Of a stretch of DNA of 47,855 nucleotides, positions 20,101 to 23,943 are shown piece by piece. Numbering within the stretch: the stretch's first letter is position 1; each line of letters starts with the position of its first letter. A model generated the notes under the pieces. That model saw only the letters and a program-made list of their open reading frames with translations. It did not search any database and had not been told where the DNA came from. The stretch covers positions 1-47,855 of the forward strand of contig JAUYSH010000049.1 of the NCBI GenBank assembly GCA_030696455.1, written 5' to 3'. The stretch is from Elusimicrobiota bacterium (GTDB taxonomy: Bacteria; Elusimicrobiota; Elusimicrobia; UBA1565; UBA9628). A program made the position numbers and the translations under genes.

Positions 20101-21447
20101 GATCCAGGCGAGATGGCCGGTCCAGACCACGAAGCCCAGCGAAGCCAGCAGGAACAGCAAAGAGAAGCCGGGGGTGAAGCCCTTCGGCGCCTGGCCGCGC
20201 ACGATCGAGATGATGTCGGGCAGGAAGAGCAGGAAGAAGGCCCCGCCCGTCGCCGCCATGATCCCGAAGGTGACGTTGGCGATCGCCGCCGCGCCGAACG
20301 CGGCCGCGAGCGCCGCCGGGACCACGGCCGCGGCCCCGTAGTACAGCGCCGTCGCCGCGGCCAGGGCGATGACCGAGGTGACGGCGGTAGCGATGAAAGT
20401 CCTCTTCTTGCTCAGCCCCTGCGCGTCCGCGCCGGCGGCCTTCTTGCCCCAGCGGGCCGCGGGCCAGGCCATGAGCATGGCCGCGGCGGCGAAGGTGTTC
20501 TGTATGCCCCAGAACGGCATGCCGGCCACGGTCGCGTTGACGAGGCCGAGCGCCAAGCTCGCGGTGACGAGCACGCCCGCGCGCCAGGTCGGCGCGCCGA
20601 CCTTGCCGCCCTGGATCGCCTTGAATACCTCGGGAATGGGGAAGACGAAGGCCAGCGCGTTGCCGACCCAATAGCCCGCCTGCCCCAGATACTGGCCGAT
20701 GGCCGCCAGAGGCGTCGCGTCGGGCACGTTCAAGGGCACCATGCCCGCGGCCTTCGAACCGGAGTTGGCGACGGCCAAGGTGCCGCCCGCGGCGAGCGAG
20801 GCGGCCGTCAGGCCGAGGCGTCGCTTCCAGCTCTTACCCTCGGCGGCGGGGACCAGCGCCCGGACGGCGCCCGAGGCCGAGGCGCCGGACTCGTCCTGGA
20901 GCCGGCGGAAGGCGGCATCGGCGAAACCCTTCGCATCGACGCCCGCGGCCTCGGCGGGCAGGGCCGCGGCGTCGACGGATTTGGCCGGGGTCTTCGCCGC
21001 ACCGGGCGTCGCCGCGCGATCCGGGACGGCTGGGGCCGGCCGGGACATGAGCGCCTTGATCGACGCGAAGGGACCCGCCGGCGCGATGGCCGCGACGGAA
21101 GCCGGAGCGGCGGGGACCATGGACGGATTTGCGAGCGCGGGCAAGATGCGGCCATGGCCGCCGAAAGCCGCGGCCGACGGGGCCAGAGAGGGCGTCATCG
21201 ACGGGGACGGCAGCGCCGCCAAGGCGGGCGTCAGGGAGGCGTTGAACCCCGCGGGCGACAGCGGAGAGAGAACCTGGGGCAGGGCCGACGCGCCGGCCTG
21301 CGCTCCGTAGCCCGGAGCGTTGGGCTTGGCCGATATGGCCCGGATCTCCTGGGCGTAGATCGGGCCGACCCCGGACAGGACGAGGGCGGCCGCGAGCGCG
21401 GTCGCCGTGATTTTCCGTCCCAAGAAGCGCAGGGAGCGAGGGGTCAC
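5113..21447 (-). CDS. Giant 5444-aa envelope protein with TolC/OMF-like repeats, membrane helices and C-terminal anchor
   Basis: One uninterrupted frame. Layout by residue: signal peptide 1-33 (ends IYAQ); Ala/Pro-rich 34-200; about seven hydrophobic helices at 250-485; acidic Ala/Pro linker; two homologous repeats at 546-695 and 708-852; PEVPKPE-type Pro-rich linker 853-907; a second helix cluster at 1120-1270; helical and coiled-coil 1420-2600; beta-rich 2667-3003; outer-membrane-factor-like helical repeats about 3000-4100 (cues: LTLGASVRLPIYN near 3290, NFLLGRPAEAP near 3605, LVARLGLPP near 3940); long helical region to about 5400; C-terminal helix 5409-5433 containing FWAWMLALAF. The GTG start is chosen because it gives a complete signal peptide; a promoter-like element lies 9 nt upstream. 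The protein probably spans or bridges the envelope. The OMF assignment is inference from hydrophobic and sequence pattern. Confidence 0.8.
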   Translation of the reverse strand: MTPRSLRFLGRKITATALAAALVLSGVGPIYAQEIRAISAKPNAPGYGAQAGASALPQVLSPLSPAGFNASLTPALAALPSPSMTPSLAPSAAAFGGHGRILPALANPSMVPAAPASVAAIAPAGPFASIKALMSRPAPAVPDRAATPGAAKTPAKSVDAAALPAEAAGVDAKGFADAAFRRLQDESGASASGAVRALVPAAEGKSWKRRLGLTAASLAAGGTLAVANSGSKAAGMVPLNVPDATPLAAIGQYLGQAGYWVGNALAFVFPIPEVFKAIQGGKVGAPTWRAGVLVTASLALGLVNATVAGMPFWGIQNTFAAAAMLMAWPAARWGKKAAGADAQGLSKKRTFIATAVTSVIALAAATALYYGAAAVVPAALAAAFGAAAIANVTFGIMAATGGAFFLLFLPDIISIVRGQAPKGFTPGFSLLFLLASLGFVVWTGHLAWIAEPGSPQAAQYGLYAALNAAYVLVSGASWWVGRRAAKPVAPVADEAPDADFPASIAEASAPIAEAPAPVAETAAPGAEAPAVQDQASAEAADEPALPRSWKRFPADAREATSAAMLAAKAEAQARARALAPDARLVSVAINLEDPRSHWIFIFRSDKRNEELTVWTKRVGVRKLGFRPTKAPTLWDTRLGEMGPLDRAYAALKKANRGFRPVRVEVDPAWTGAASYRFLDALGRAAFVGADGKPVFEAAPLPVTADAKPPKSFERLPEDARGADGKALLVLKAQARARARALAPDARLVRVTINLDDPRSHWTFIFRSDARREELTVWTKRIETQRLRPGARRIPTLHDSRLAKVAPVAVAYAALKAAKPGLKPARLELIPTWKGDAAWSFKDSRGRGTAVASVAKPAAPLPKPELPDERGPPANPDPPAAPAPEVPQPEIPKPEVPKPEEPSFPGPRVAPKHIYEDFFGFRTVKGVRHDPSLKPLLKIESIDQVIDQISRQFNIKRDRVIELGVKYRLNEFSPLESWVGVYDRLQAANRDQFKRYDQKKYSGWKSFRELANKTYAPGWKGALQRTLELHKHFMTAAVRFPYHLFDMFIFGYFRQAMSFEFRHSTEDFMALSDRENFAEQWLQSSMRKDAFDGAGALAGLRAKGWYRAANRWFIVPFAAPMKTFIARRLTLAVMSAIAMGLLGAFAPVLPLSFALTSIPVLGPSIVAVLNGLPVAVAAVPFVGEALAPVFAAAAAALARDLVLGPLLNTLILSTLLTFPRAARERIAKLRDDAPLASLPVQGLIVAVLHAAITWEFWKSNLKSFFALVTVGAEIEGIMTYATQLDAVIDPALESAFGVKPGLLHAVGAAVERSDEWVDENGVTHQNLIPFGGAITWGNVLLHKLTTLAGFDISDAVMRATLMAKGAALGESAKDLPMAMLSAQALIAASSDRTDARSPEQATAGAPFDPHLWKLPMDQVMARIKELTGQAGHLEAEIEAVQEHRIRLLSELNDKEAQLARLRQLSRPVTPEEEAERARLEAALAVKSDEVAVREKLAERRDLLSPPSDADALARLEALQKEFAGLTPPPPDRNGYWEDLAAQDASMKALAQRLSDYAEGTGPRTPGGVAATLSADTKAEIDKLVGEIEALRAEAKGEVAQRDATSQLLASSNRIRNAALRDRRDGKDMLRFHTDMAKLASVMDLALSLNEINAAQAAIKQMMDLLEAKREKIAASRAGNRQNQAGADGNAANTQAWRAEIERDIAADDKTLRDLADSQAKAGMVATTLGSFQTDMRAFIDAVNAQDRGRSADAATEYQRRMDLLPQIKAWRTNGGNPNDPDAFSLKKFNENLAEVDDNIASAEAGLTSMVGMPDEYAGVLIGKIPGPEVSLNNPSQEQMRQVLADRRVHWQDKRADFSESLATVNRMLDAGNGRTVIDEFGDPHPESLPQWKAQSQAEISTARGVLTGHLSRLDANAATINRVAGSNIPMLSGLGLDALQEAIKTYGDSLKAVDFPDGDSVEVHAATMDLVASAKLVPRAAREVIRWSKADATVTAIDDAMVNTLPKARDGLQGVVTMLDTVLADIDVDLAFVNNPPPPDSNGKAARQAVIDRKTALLRDTILPSLRGARTMLADTLIPYQQKSIDDVAAAGSDYFTLFDSQKTVITEAVKLQNRTMPWAFATFGAADGNQAEATRKIGEWRHKLQKNLDGYDDAEGHHKGIREFQVEMANRKDPNFSGTEVVYGETQPYSLPKKIAQYTAERAQRAEQINAQDAQINEIIGKIETISKGRFQMSAYRLPVGVTPDAAGVARVQAAVDSDAITRLVDRLKAVADESQAGAATIDLGGSGGDGTVPSGTQPAITVSENQQISLLALEAAKRLVPTSLAQPDSAPAAFAIARLLYSDTVIEAANEGLSLQVPAAERFLARVSTVLGDAIADIPRDEAYAASNGTSETPEQVFARKIRVFSSLDAVLVEGMEFFRLKQTWNRDKYGTVDSVQSYYDSLHDIYDGGQTANDNEVEALNTMQEALRRTMTDLEEKRVKISAWLGQLNPKEKSALNNVSEDISRIMDKTRAVLEANIDWHRLQDQLGRSREILQSQLTQIDDKQGELAAILAKPEVQGELPPDLVRRIEALRMGRSGWASDGSKSDPASLVIRKSEYGAFVDTLLGMITQGAQNSAAEVSAIKADLLKNPQGLASLIPNSKVLEFGDTADGFYLVYQSQFSVPHGLNTSSWVTLGNIGRVFGSNVSVSGYQLASPPSKDGENAPYGDKGVEVQVESLQGKNWVNYLNVDLHRFAFDIPADNSVKTGAGESRMMIFDDFAVMLFGDRLYVGLAGFADGAVTDTSEKPYYYGGNVKSSLKLTEVMKLNFEQRTLFAQDPRKFLQEVNLDFTGYDPDLNRTFAIMAEGEKKEYFRTQVGPQFDLNRLMNPDGGGDTFTLDLYWAKTTGTDDINQQVGGVSILKGFSIKNDEGKTWMRIDNRLTGEMGAKQNEIGDRLSVSFPDSGLVVSAEGKIIGGAKTYFGEISKKISSNANIALSYGSQYVGMNNRLSLTMNTSFTLAELWQKVSDNSAQNLRGGETLKAYNRELGDFFGGDDAKSSRTAMELQKVFERDVARKLVTQDIGNLTREIQELRRAGAFMENSRVRGMVGFVSGSVSNDLAERAVGGGFTVGTYTEMSLSKTQKQLIESKAQILYREGLRLQDRMLELTKDWQAAVVEVAEAQWALKIADFAVQNAPSEASRREAAVRLADAESRLHQAVLRYNSITGRDPQSAPPFQDLNSEDLRRMLGNIRRLVTSPDRLATILGSLDEESLKRSVGEDPFNVIDWIPWVDRLTVGFGVQFQDMMANQALTLGASVRLPIYNPASTSSDKAYALESQAVQAEMRQAYAERTLAGRAALEQSRIWDATARAVEPNTPASARALSDAIRAYRNGLIAPEKLSEAFGNWNWYMSTSLNAMSQYELLRAQAAVTAPFERPTRSGGGPLRLSSLDDAFAAASAGSHSLYEIAKRQEAAEEMARAADHRVQKAWLDVNVGMGLTAQGVGWLPSIGITGIPITPVLGFELKPEEMRELQVTQHSQQAEYYNALKGRVEAGLAVQFYQNMVVLRSAESRLAVYDGRLLPELAAAAASGAPGAVRRHDEAKVAREKTALEFAHARETINFLLGRPAEAPVTASIDERQALEALSRLLAAKDPVGTQRRILDARVATAKAVEELVDKNLKVEMLQLEPVSLVVRSLGRLMGALTDAPIYNTELAAAARIQTLTEERERDAYDGRRADESAKIALRLNAARAELEAVTGNDAESLLKKSSLSSAIFTLQAGLLSLGVNPEAKGSQAKGELPGTWPELTRRLAASEQALTTVAPEDRLDLLTPDNLKHRSAAFVRYYFAKQTLGHEPIDRNFVEGWIELRLADPGTPPEVLLRLAELRSAKADRLYRDALVGAAARADIVAAQFEGDARLLRYLDREISGRAASAAPGQIEEVREALVVRLQAQRQQLVARLGLPPATKLDDLLRLVPDDAAAADNPRDLAGRLIEDIRLRQIDSIRRTLFDGGVPASWGNEDGLMGQIKANTIAERMSYKGFTPVATFGYFRGTPIAGGFIEAPDPREIEAGLEKVMGEVLRKELQSSGRLQELTLRLHSLMIRVEDGAKGLEARRKLIESSEAALRARAETTGPGSAEYKAAQDSLVTAWDGFARSMTTTKADFITLVTELEALGEGSAGSLRPFIARDVPETPLSARPDPKSQLLDYMAGRYADPSFEAGVDALLSRMGTAVPPAVRARIIENAASYRVALRDAEAVAAHDFTPAEKFDLRIKIDVEGKRLNLRSELQTALRGIGQLDPKSDTAGGAFMAFMKADLAAASNAFSVDRGEKIRVNRALSEVFWQAHDLTPAEAATFERLHKLNSALEDARDTLLTSYLADSGESATRFVLKDLHLDAYLKAQSAFDAELVRTLGDKPSEAVKRALMGLYDAAGVLERSIARAKHGRGMAALDSLIMLEESRLRAARWTRQTPARIDPIAEALSRLKETRERWVSGQVGPDLQPLYAVTRLDADGRRTWTVDDWMTADKVLEMVENGKKHPGELGAIITRKDPATGLDGWFIDRPKDPKTGLEVSGRYEVIGGVDAADAARRSAETNYNANLGQAKLQKLMESKHFVAPGGADQKGRGWTFQEVFGPEGFHSKGRVFFFEDGKSGKALHPIAALKLAPEEVVMKLYEGATPLGRDRFPNLKSLEASEEASAFTTLTISPLGAAELVKNARGHQLYERSRGWIEVKLNSFGFARDENGEVSQLYRTKDDFEAQWKAYDHAERDLATAKRDLATAQAEAAARKAEAETAKSAADGQSRSYSTAQLRLRGELRQAMLESGLVEGEPTFKLELDRRVAEPKLSKIPKAADAARQSAIRDAHEAYAVEMKAMDAAAKAYTEAASKLKLASARAVNADAAVKAAVTTLERSGTWTLHRTADLRLGLDSRDKLVNVAAPAARGAEKAKALDPLLSGPAVKTISGPLFAAVVDGEGRLVSAYTSEQAVDDAFKGWKLLSYRAGADKAGADGDEALTKVRFSHYQQGDLPVLLGENYLVERLSGAQSALWKAKHWSYLPFNWGNIALEIPRGVAGIPAEFAGRDPRQHHYLGRAYMYKTEGGATEDHGFFRSVLGAVDILNLLPDPADRFYDPSQFPDKVRIDSAIRPGEGLWDKDMTVREGDELAAARPGDRRGAKAAKDDMDIHLGRQSLQRAATHAAEDLDAARVRTLSRFHGGVEQVILETRRGREGWYQESTRTAELGLDAINRRLADGTIAANPMSGGTGPEGRAGDVVTSATPGHLFVDQVERRVRIRPGADAYGDQAAAYGARAGDTAEAMQRRTEAERVGLETALAEAAAATTGALADRDQARGEIETIRRDWHRIISRIGEQLELERRIAVLEGEIKDLKDRIAFWDRYLRLLEEARANPGDPNDPANPRPPYGPNPMFWAWMLALAFLGALASALWHWLRRTPTPPPAPAV
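18893..19811 (-). repeat. Tandem duplicated ~150-aa domain within the giant protein
   Basis: Residues 546-695 (19811-19365) and 708-852 (19326-18893) of the 5444-aa protein are clearly homologous. Both contain ARALAPDARLV, a NL-DPRSHW-FIFRSD block, EELTVWTKR, PTL-D-RL and a YAALK block in the same order. The DNA is also similar around the DPRSHW block, so the duplication is fairly recent or conserved. I do not recognise the domain. Confidence 0.88.
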
Positions 21448-21456
21448 TTCCTATAG

Positions 21457-21483
21457 CTTATACCCGCTTCCCCGTCTTGTCAG
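21457..21483 (-). promoter_or_regulatory. Probable promoter of the 5444-aa gene
   Basis: CTGACA (21483-21478) and TATAAG (21462-21457) are 15 nt apart; a TAAGCT alternative gives 17 nt. The -10 ends about 9 nt before the GTG start, so the transcript would be leaderless or nearly so. Confidence 0.45.
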
Positions 21484-21517
21484 CCCCTTGGAGGCCTAAA
21501 AGTGGCTTATTAAATGG

Positions 21518-21549
21518 CCCAGGGGTCCTTGGGACTAAGGACCCCCGGG
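21518..21549. repeat. Strong hairpin at the left edge of the transposase element
   Basis: GGGGTCCTT (21522-21530) pairs with AAGGACCCC (21537-21545) around a 6-nt loop. After one mismatch CCC (21518-21520) pairs with GGG (21547-21549). The hairpin lies between the transposase stop and the giant gene promoter. It abuts the left copy of the direct repeat. It could terminate transposase transcription or be part of the element end; no U-tract follows. Confidence 0.6.
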
Positions 21550-21562
21550 TGCCAGGCTTTAA
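21549..21562 (+). repeat. Left direct repeat flanking the transposase
   Basis: GTGCCAGGCTTTAA. It matches 22526-22540 except for one missing T and directly follows the hairpin at 21518-21549. Confidence 0.6.
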
Positions 21563-21589
21563 GTAATTAACGTAAAATCAGCGTTTTTT

Positions 21590-22492
21590 TCAGTTCATCG
21601 ATGGGGAGCCCGTCTCGAGGGACCGGATCAGCTGACTGATCGCGCTGGGGGTTCTCTGGAATAGACGCGCCAATTCGGACACGCCCATTCGGGTCTCCTT
21701 CCAAACCCGGTGGATGGCCTCGCGGCGGACCGCGGAGACCTCTCGCCACTGCACGCGGCCGAGGATCTTCTCCTCGGTGAGGCCGTGGCGGCCGGCGACC
21801 TCGGCGATGATCTTGCGGGCGGCCTCGATGGGAACGGGGCGCGGGGCGGCGGACGCCTCGCGGTGGACGGATATCTTGTTGAGGAACGCCTCGCCGCCGA
21901 TGGCCACGCCGCCCATGACGGGCAACGTCTGATCTCCGGCGGTTTTCATACGGTCCTTGATGTACTGAAGGTAGCGGACCGACTGCTTCAGGCGGCCGTT
22001 GCCGAACTTCCGCAGCACCAGGTCGGAGTCCACGAGCGGCTCCTTGTGCTCGGCCTCGACGTAGGCCGCGCAAGAGGACCACTGGTAGCGCCAGGGCTTG
22101 TCCTTGAGGGCGTCGCGTACGCAGGCGAGATGGACGTAGCGGGTCATCTCGGCGAGGTGGGTGTCCCTGTCGACGATGTACGCCCGGTAGCGGCCCTGGA
22201 ACACATGGCCGACGGCGTTGTGGGCCGCGTTGAAATACTTCGTGTACTGAGTGTTGAAGCCCTGCATGACGGCGGAGAGGTTCGCCTGCGACGTCTGGAT
22301 GAGGAGATTGACCGAATTGCCGAGGAGGCTGTAGGCGAACACCTCAAGGCCGTGGCGCTCCTTGCATTGCCGCAGCAAGGTGAGGAATTGGCGGCGGTCC
22401 TGGTTTGACAAGAACAGATCTTGACGGTTATTTCCCTGCAAGATGACGAGGTAGCAGGCTCCAGCGTATTGAATTCTCTTCGGTCGTCCCAT
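21590..22492 (-). CDS. REP-associated tyrosine transposase (RAYT, Y1/IS200-like) lacking the HUH motif
   Basis: This 300-aa protein has the full RAYT layout. An N-terminal RIQYAGA-Y segment with QGNNRQ and a middle Y1 transposase fold follow the family order, including FNTQYTKYFN, GHVFQGRYRA and RYVHLACVR. The likely nucleophile Tyr119 is kept. Where the family has NHVHLL, this protein reads NSVNLL (residues 59-64), so both metal-binding histidines are replaced by Ser60 and Asn62. The usual RGN is also QGN. A C-terminal DnaA-like helix-turn-helix (about 225-295: EEKILGR, R-EAIHRVWKE, VSELARLF-RTPSAISQLI) is intact. An AGGA element precedes the ATG. The frame is complete, so a non-catalytic, DNA-binding role is possible; early decay is the alternative. 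Confidence 0.88.
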   Translation of the reverse strand: MGRPKRIQYAGACYLVILQGNNRQDLFLSNQDRRQFLTLLRQCKERHGLEVFAYSLLGNSVNLLIQTSQANLSAVMQGFNTQYTKYFNAAHNAVGHVFQGRYRAYIVDRDTHLAEMTRYVHLACVRDALKDKPWRYQWSSCAAYVEAEHKEPLVDSDLVLRKFGNGRLKQSVRYLQYIKDRMKTAGDQTLPVMGGVAIGGEAFLNKISVHREASAAPRPVPIEAARKIIAEVAGRHGLTEEKILGRVQWREVSAVRREAIHRVWKETRMGVSELARLFQRTPSAISQLIRSLETGSPSMN

Positions 22493-22525
22493 AGTGAGGG
22501 CATCCTAGCATAATTCGCATGACCA

Positions 22526-22540
22526 GTGCCAGGCTTTTAA
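22526..22540 (+). repeat. Right direct repeat flanking the transposase
   Basis: GTGCCAGGCTTTTAA. It is the partner of 21549-21562 and lies between the transposase start and a GGAG-palindrome. Confidence 0.6.
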
Positions 22541-22546
22541 TGGTTA

Positions 22547-22572
22547 GGAGTCACTCCCATCGATGGGAGTGA
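22547..22572. repeat. GGAG tetranucleotide plus 22-bp perfect palindrome (REP-like or operator)
   Basis: Bases 22551-22572 form a perfect 22-bp palindrome centred on CGATCG-type symmetry (half-site TCACTCCCATC). GGAG (22547-22550) immediately precedes it, which is how classical REP sequences are built. It lies in the divergent region between the transposase and the HNH gene, 58 nt before the HNH start. A repressor operator is the alternative. Confidence 0.55.
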
Positions 22573-22630
22573 ACGCGCGGGCATGCAACTTTTCGGCGCT
22601 TCGATCGTATGGTAAGTGAGGAGGGGCTGA

Positions 22631-23807
22631 ATGCCAACGATCAAAGAACGCCGCGCCGAGCGCGAGCGCTGGAGCGACGAGCGGCTCACCGCTTCTCTCG
22701 CCGCCGCCGTCGGCGAGCGAAGCTCTCTCGTCGAGCTTCTGCTCGACCTCGTCGAATTCGACCATCGCTCCCTGTGTCAGAAGGGCGCCTATCACACCTT
22801 GTTCGATTACTGCACCCGCAAGCTCGGCTACTCGTCCTCGGAGGCCGGACGGCGCATCGCGGTCGCGCGCAAGAGCGAGAAGTTCCCCCTCCTGCTCGAG
22901 ATGATCGAGCGGGGCGAGCTTCATCTGAGCGGCGCCGCCATGCTCGCCGGGCTGCTCACGCCCGGGAATCACGCGGAGGTGCTGCGGCGGGCGAAAGGCC
23001 GTACGCAGGACGAGATCGGCCGCCTCGTCGCCGCCCTGGCACCCAAGCCTGCGCCGCGCGACCGCATCCGGGCGCTGAGCGCGCCAGCCTTCGCCGCTGC
23101 GGCCCCCGCCGCTCCGGCTCCGGCCACTCCGGCTTCCGCCGCGCCGGCTCCAGCCGCGTCGGCTCCAGCCGCGCCGGCTCCCGCCGCCCGCGTTCACGCT
23201 GCTCCAATCCCCACGTCCTCCGTTCCCGCCATTCCAATCCTTGCCGCTCCCGCCGCGATCCCGGCGGCGCTGACCGCTGTTCCCCTTCCCGCGGTTTCAG
23301 CTCCTCCCGAACCGCCTGAATCCCTTCCCGCTCAGCCCGCGGCATCGGCCGGCGTTCCCCCCGAGCCCAAGCCGCGCGAACCTTCAGAGGAGCTATTCCT
23401 CGTCAGCTTCCCCGCGACGCTCGAGACGCGGGAACTGATCGAGCGGGCGAAAGAGGTCCTGCGCCACCGAATCCCCAAGGCGGAACTCGACAAGATATTC
23501 AACAAAGCCGCGGCCGGCCGTACGCGCGGCGGCAAAGGACAAACGCAGCCGATACATCCCCGAGGCGGTCAAACGGGAGTCGTGGCGGCACGCCGGCGGA
23601 CGATGCGTCTTCACCGCCGAGGACGGCACGCGCTGCGCGTCTCGCGCCTGGCTCGAGTTCGACCATAAGGTCCCCTACGCGCTCGGCGGGAGCTCCGTCG
23701 ACGGCGCCAACATCCAGGTCTACTGCCGCGCCCACAATGCCTGGACGTCGCAGCAGACCTTCGGACCCTGGAAAGGAGGAAAATTGAAGCCCCAAGACAC
23801 CTCGTAA
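22631..23807 (+). pseudogene. HNH endonuclease gene disrupted by a frameshift
   Basis: The first frame starts at ATG 22631 behind a strong GAGGAGG ribosome-binding site. It encodes the helical N-terminal region typical of DUF222-like HNH proteins (SLVELLLDLVEFDHRSL, LFDYCTRKLGYSSSEAGRRI) and then an Ala/Pro-rich linker (residues about 150-245). From about 23505-23550 the family sequence continues one frame over: RYIPEAVKRESW, a GGRCVF start, LEFDHKVPYALGG and YCRAHN, ending at TAA 23805-23807. The HNH catalytic domain is thus intact but out of frame by +1. Without the shift the first frame runs into unrelated sequence and stops at 23668. It may be a recent pseudogene, a sequencing error, or programmed shifting at the GCCGCGGCCGGCCG tract. 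It is the only clear plus-strand gene here. Confidence 0.85.
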
Positions 23808-23943
23808 GAAAACGCCGGGCATCGCCCGAAGTCTTAGGCGGCCTCTCATGCGCAGGGCGAAATCCCGCCAGCGGCGCTATGGAATTCCTATGCCCAAAGA
23901 CCGCTCTGCTCCCGCAGCGGGAAGTTCGGGAGCGGGCAGCGGA
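23808..23943. other. Intergenic region between convergent genes
   Basis: These 136 nt separate the HNH relic from the metalloprotease stop. They hold two small GC hairpins: CGGGC-ATC-GCCCG just after the HNH stop, and GCTCCCG/CGGGAGC at 23908-23933 with a 12-nt loop. Neither has a U-tract. I see no gene. Confidence 0.4.

Larger units (their letters stand above)
21549..22540. mobile_element. RAYT cassette bounded by direct repeats
   Basis: A near-identical motif, GTGCCAGGCTTTAA (21549-21562) and GTGCCAGGCTTTTAA (22526-22540), lies in the same orientation on both sides of the transposase gene. It sits 27 nt beyond the stop and 33 nt before the start. A hairpin lies just outside the left copy, and a GGAG plus palindrome just outside the right copy. 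This symmetry suggests that the unit moved or evolved as one cassette. True ends are not proven. Confidence 0.5.

Noticed and set aside
18262-21456. Second long plus-strand frame across the N-terminal part of the 5444-aa gene
   Set aside because: Composition is biased to Arg, Gly and Asp and no motif is visible; it mirrors the minus-strand codons.
23101-23300. Ala/Pro repeat in the HNH gene as a variable-number tandem repeat
   Set aside because: The repeat is irregular at DNA level and is best explained as a flexible protein linker.
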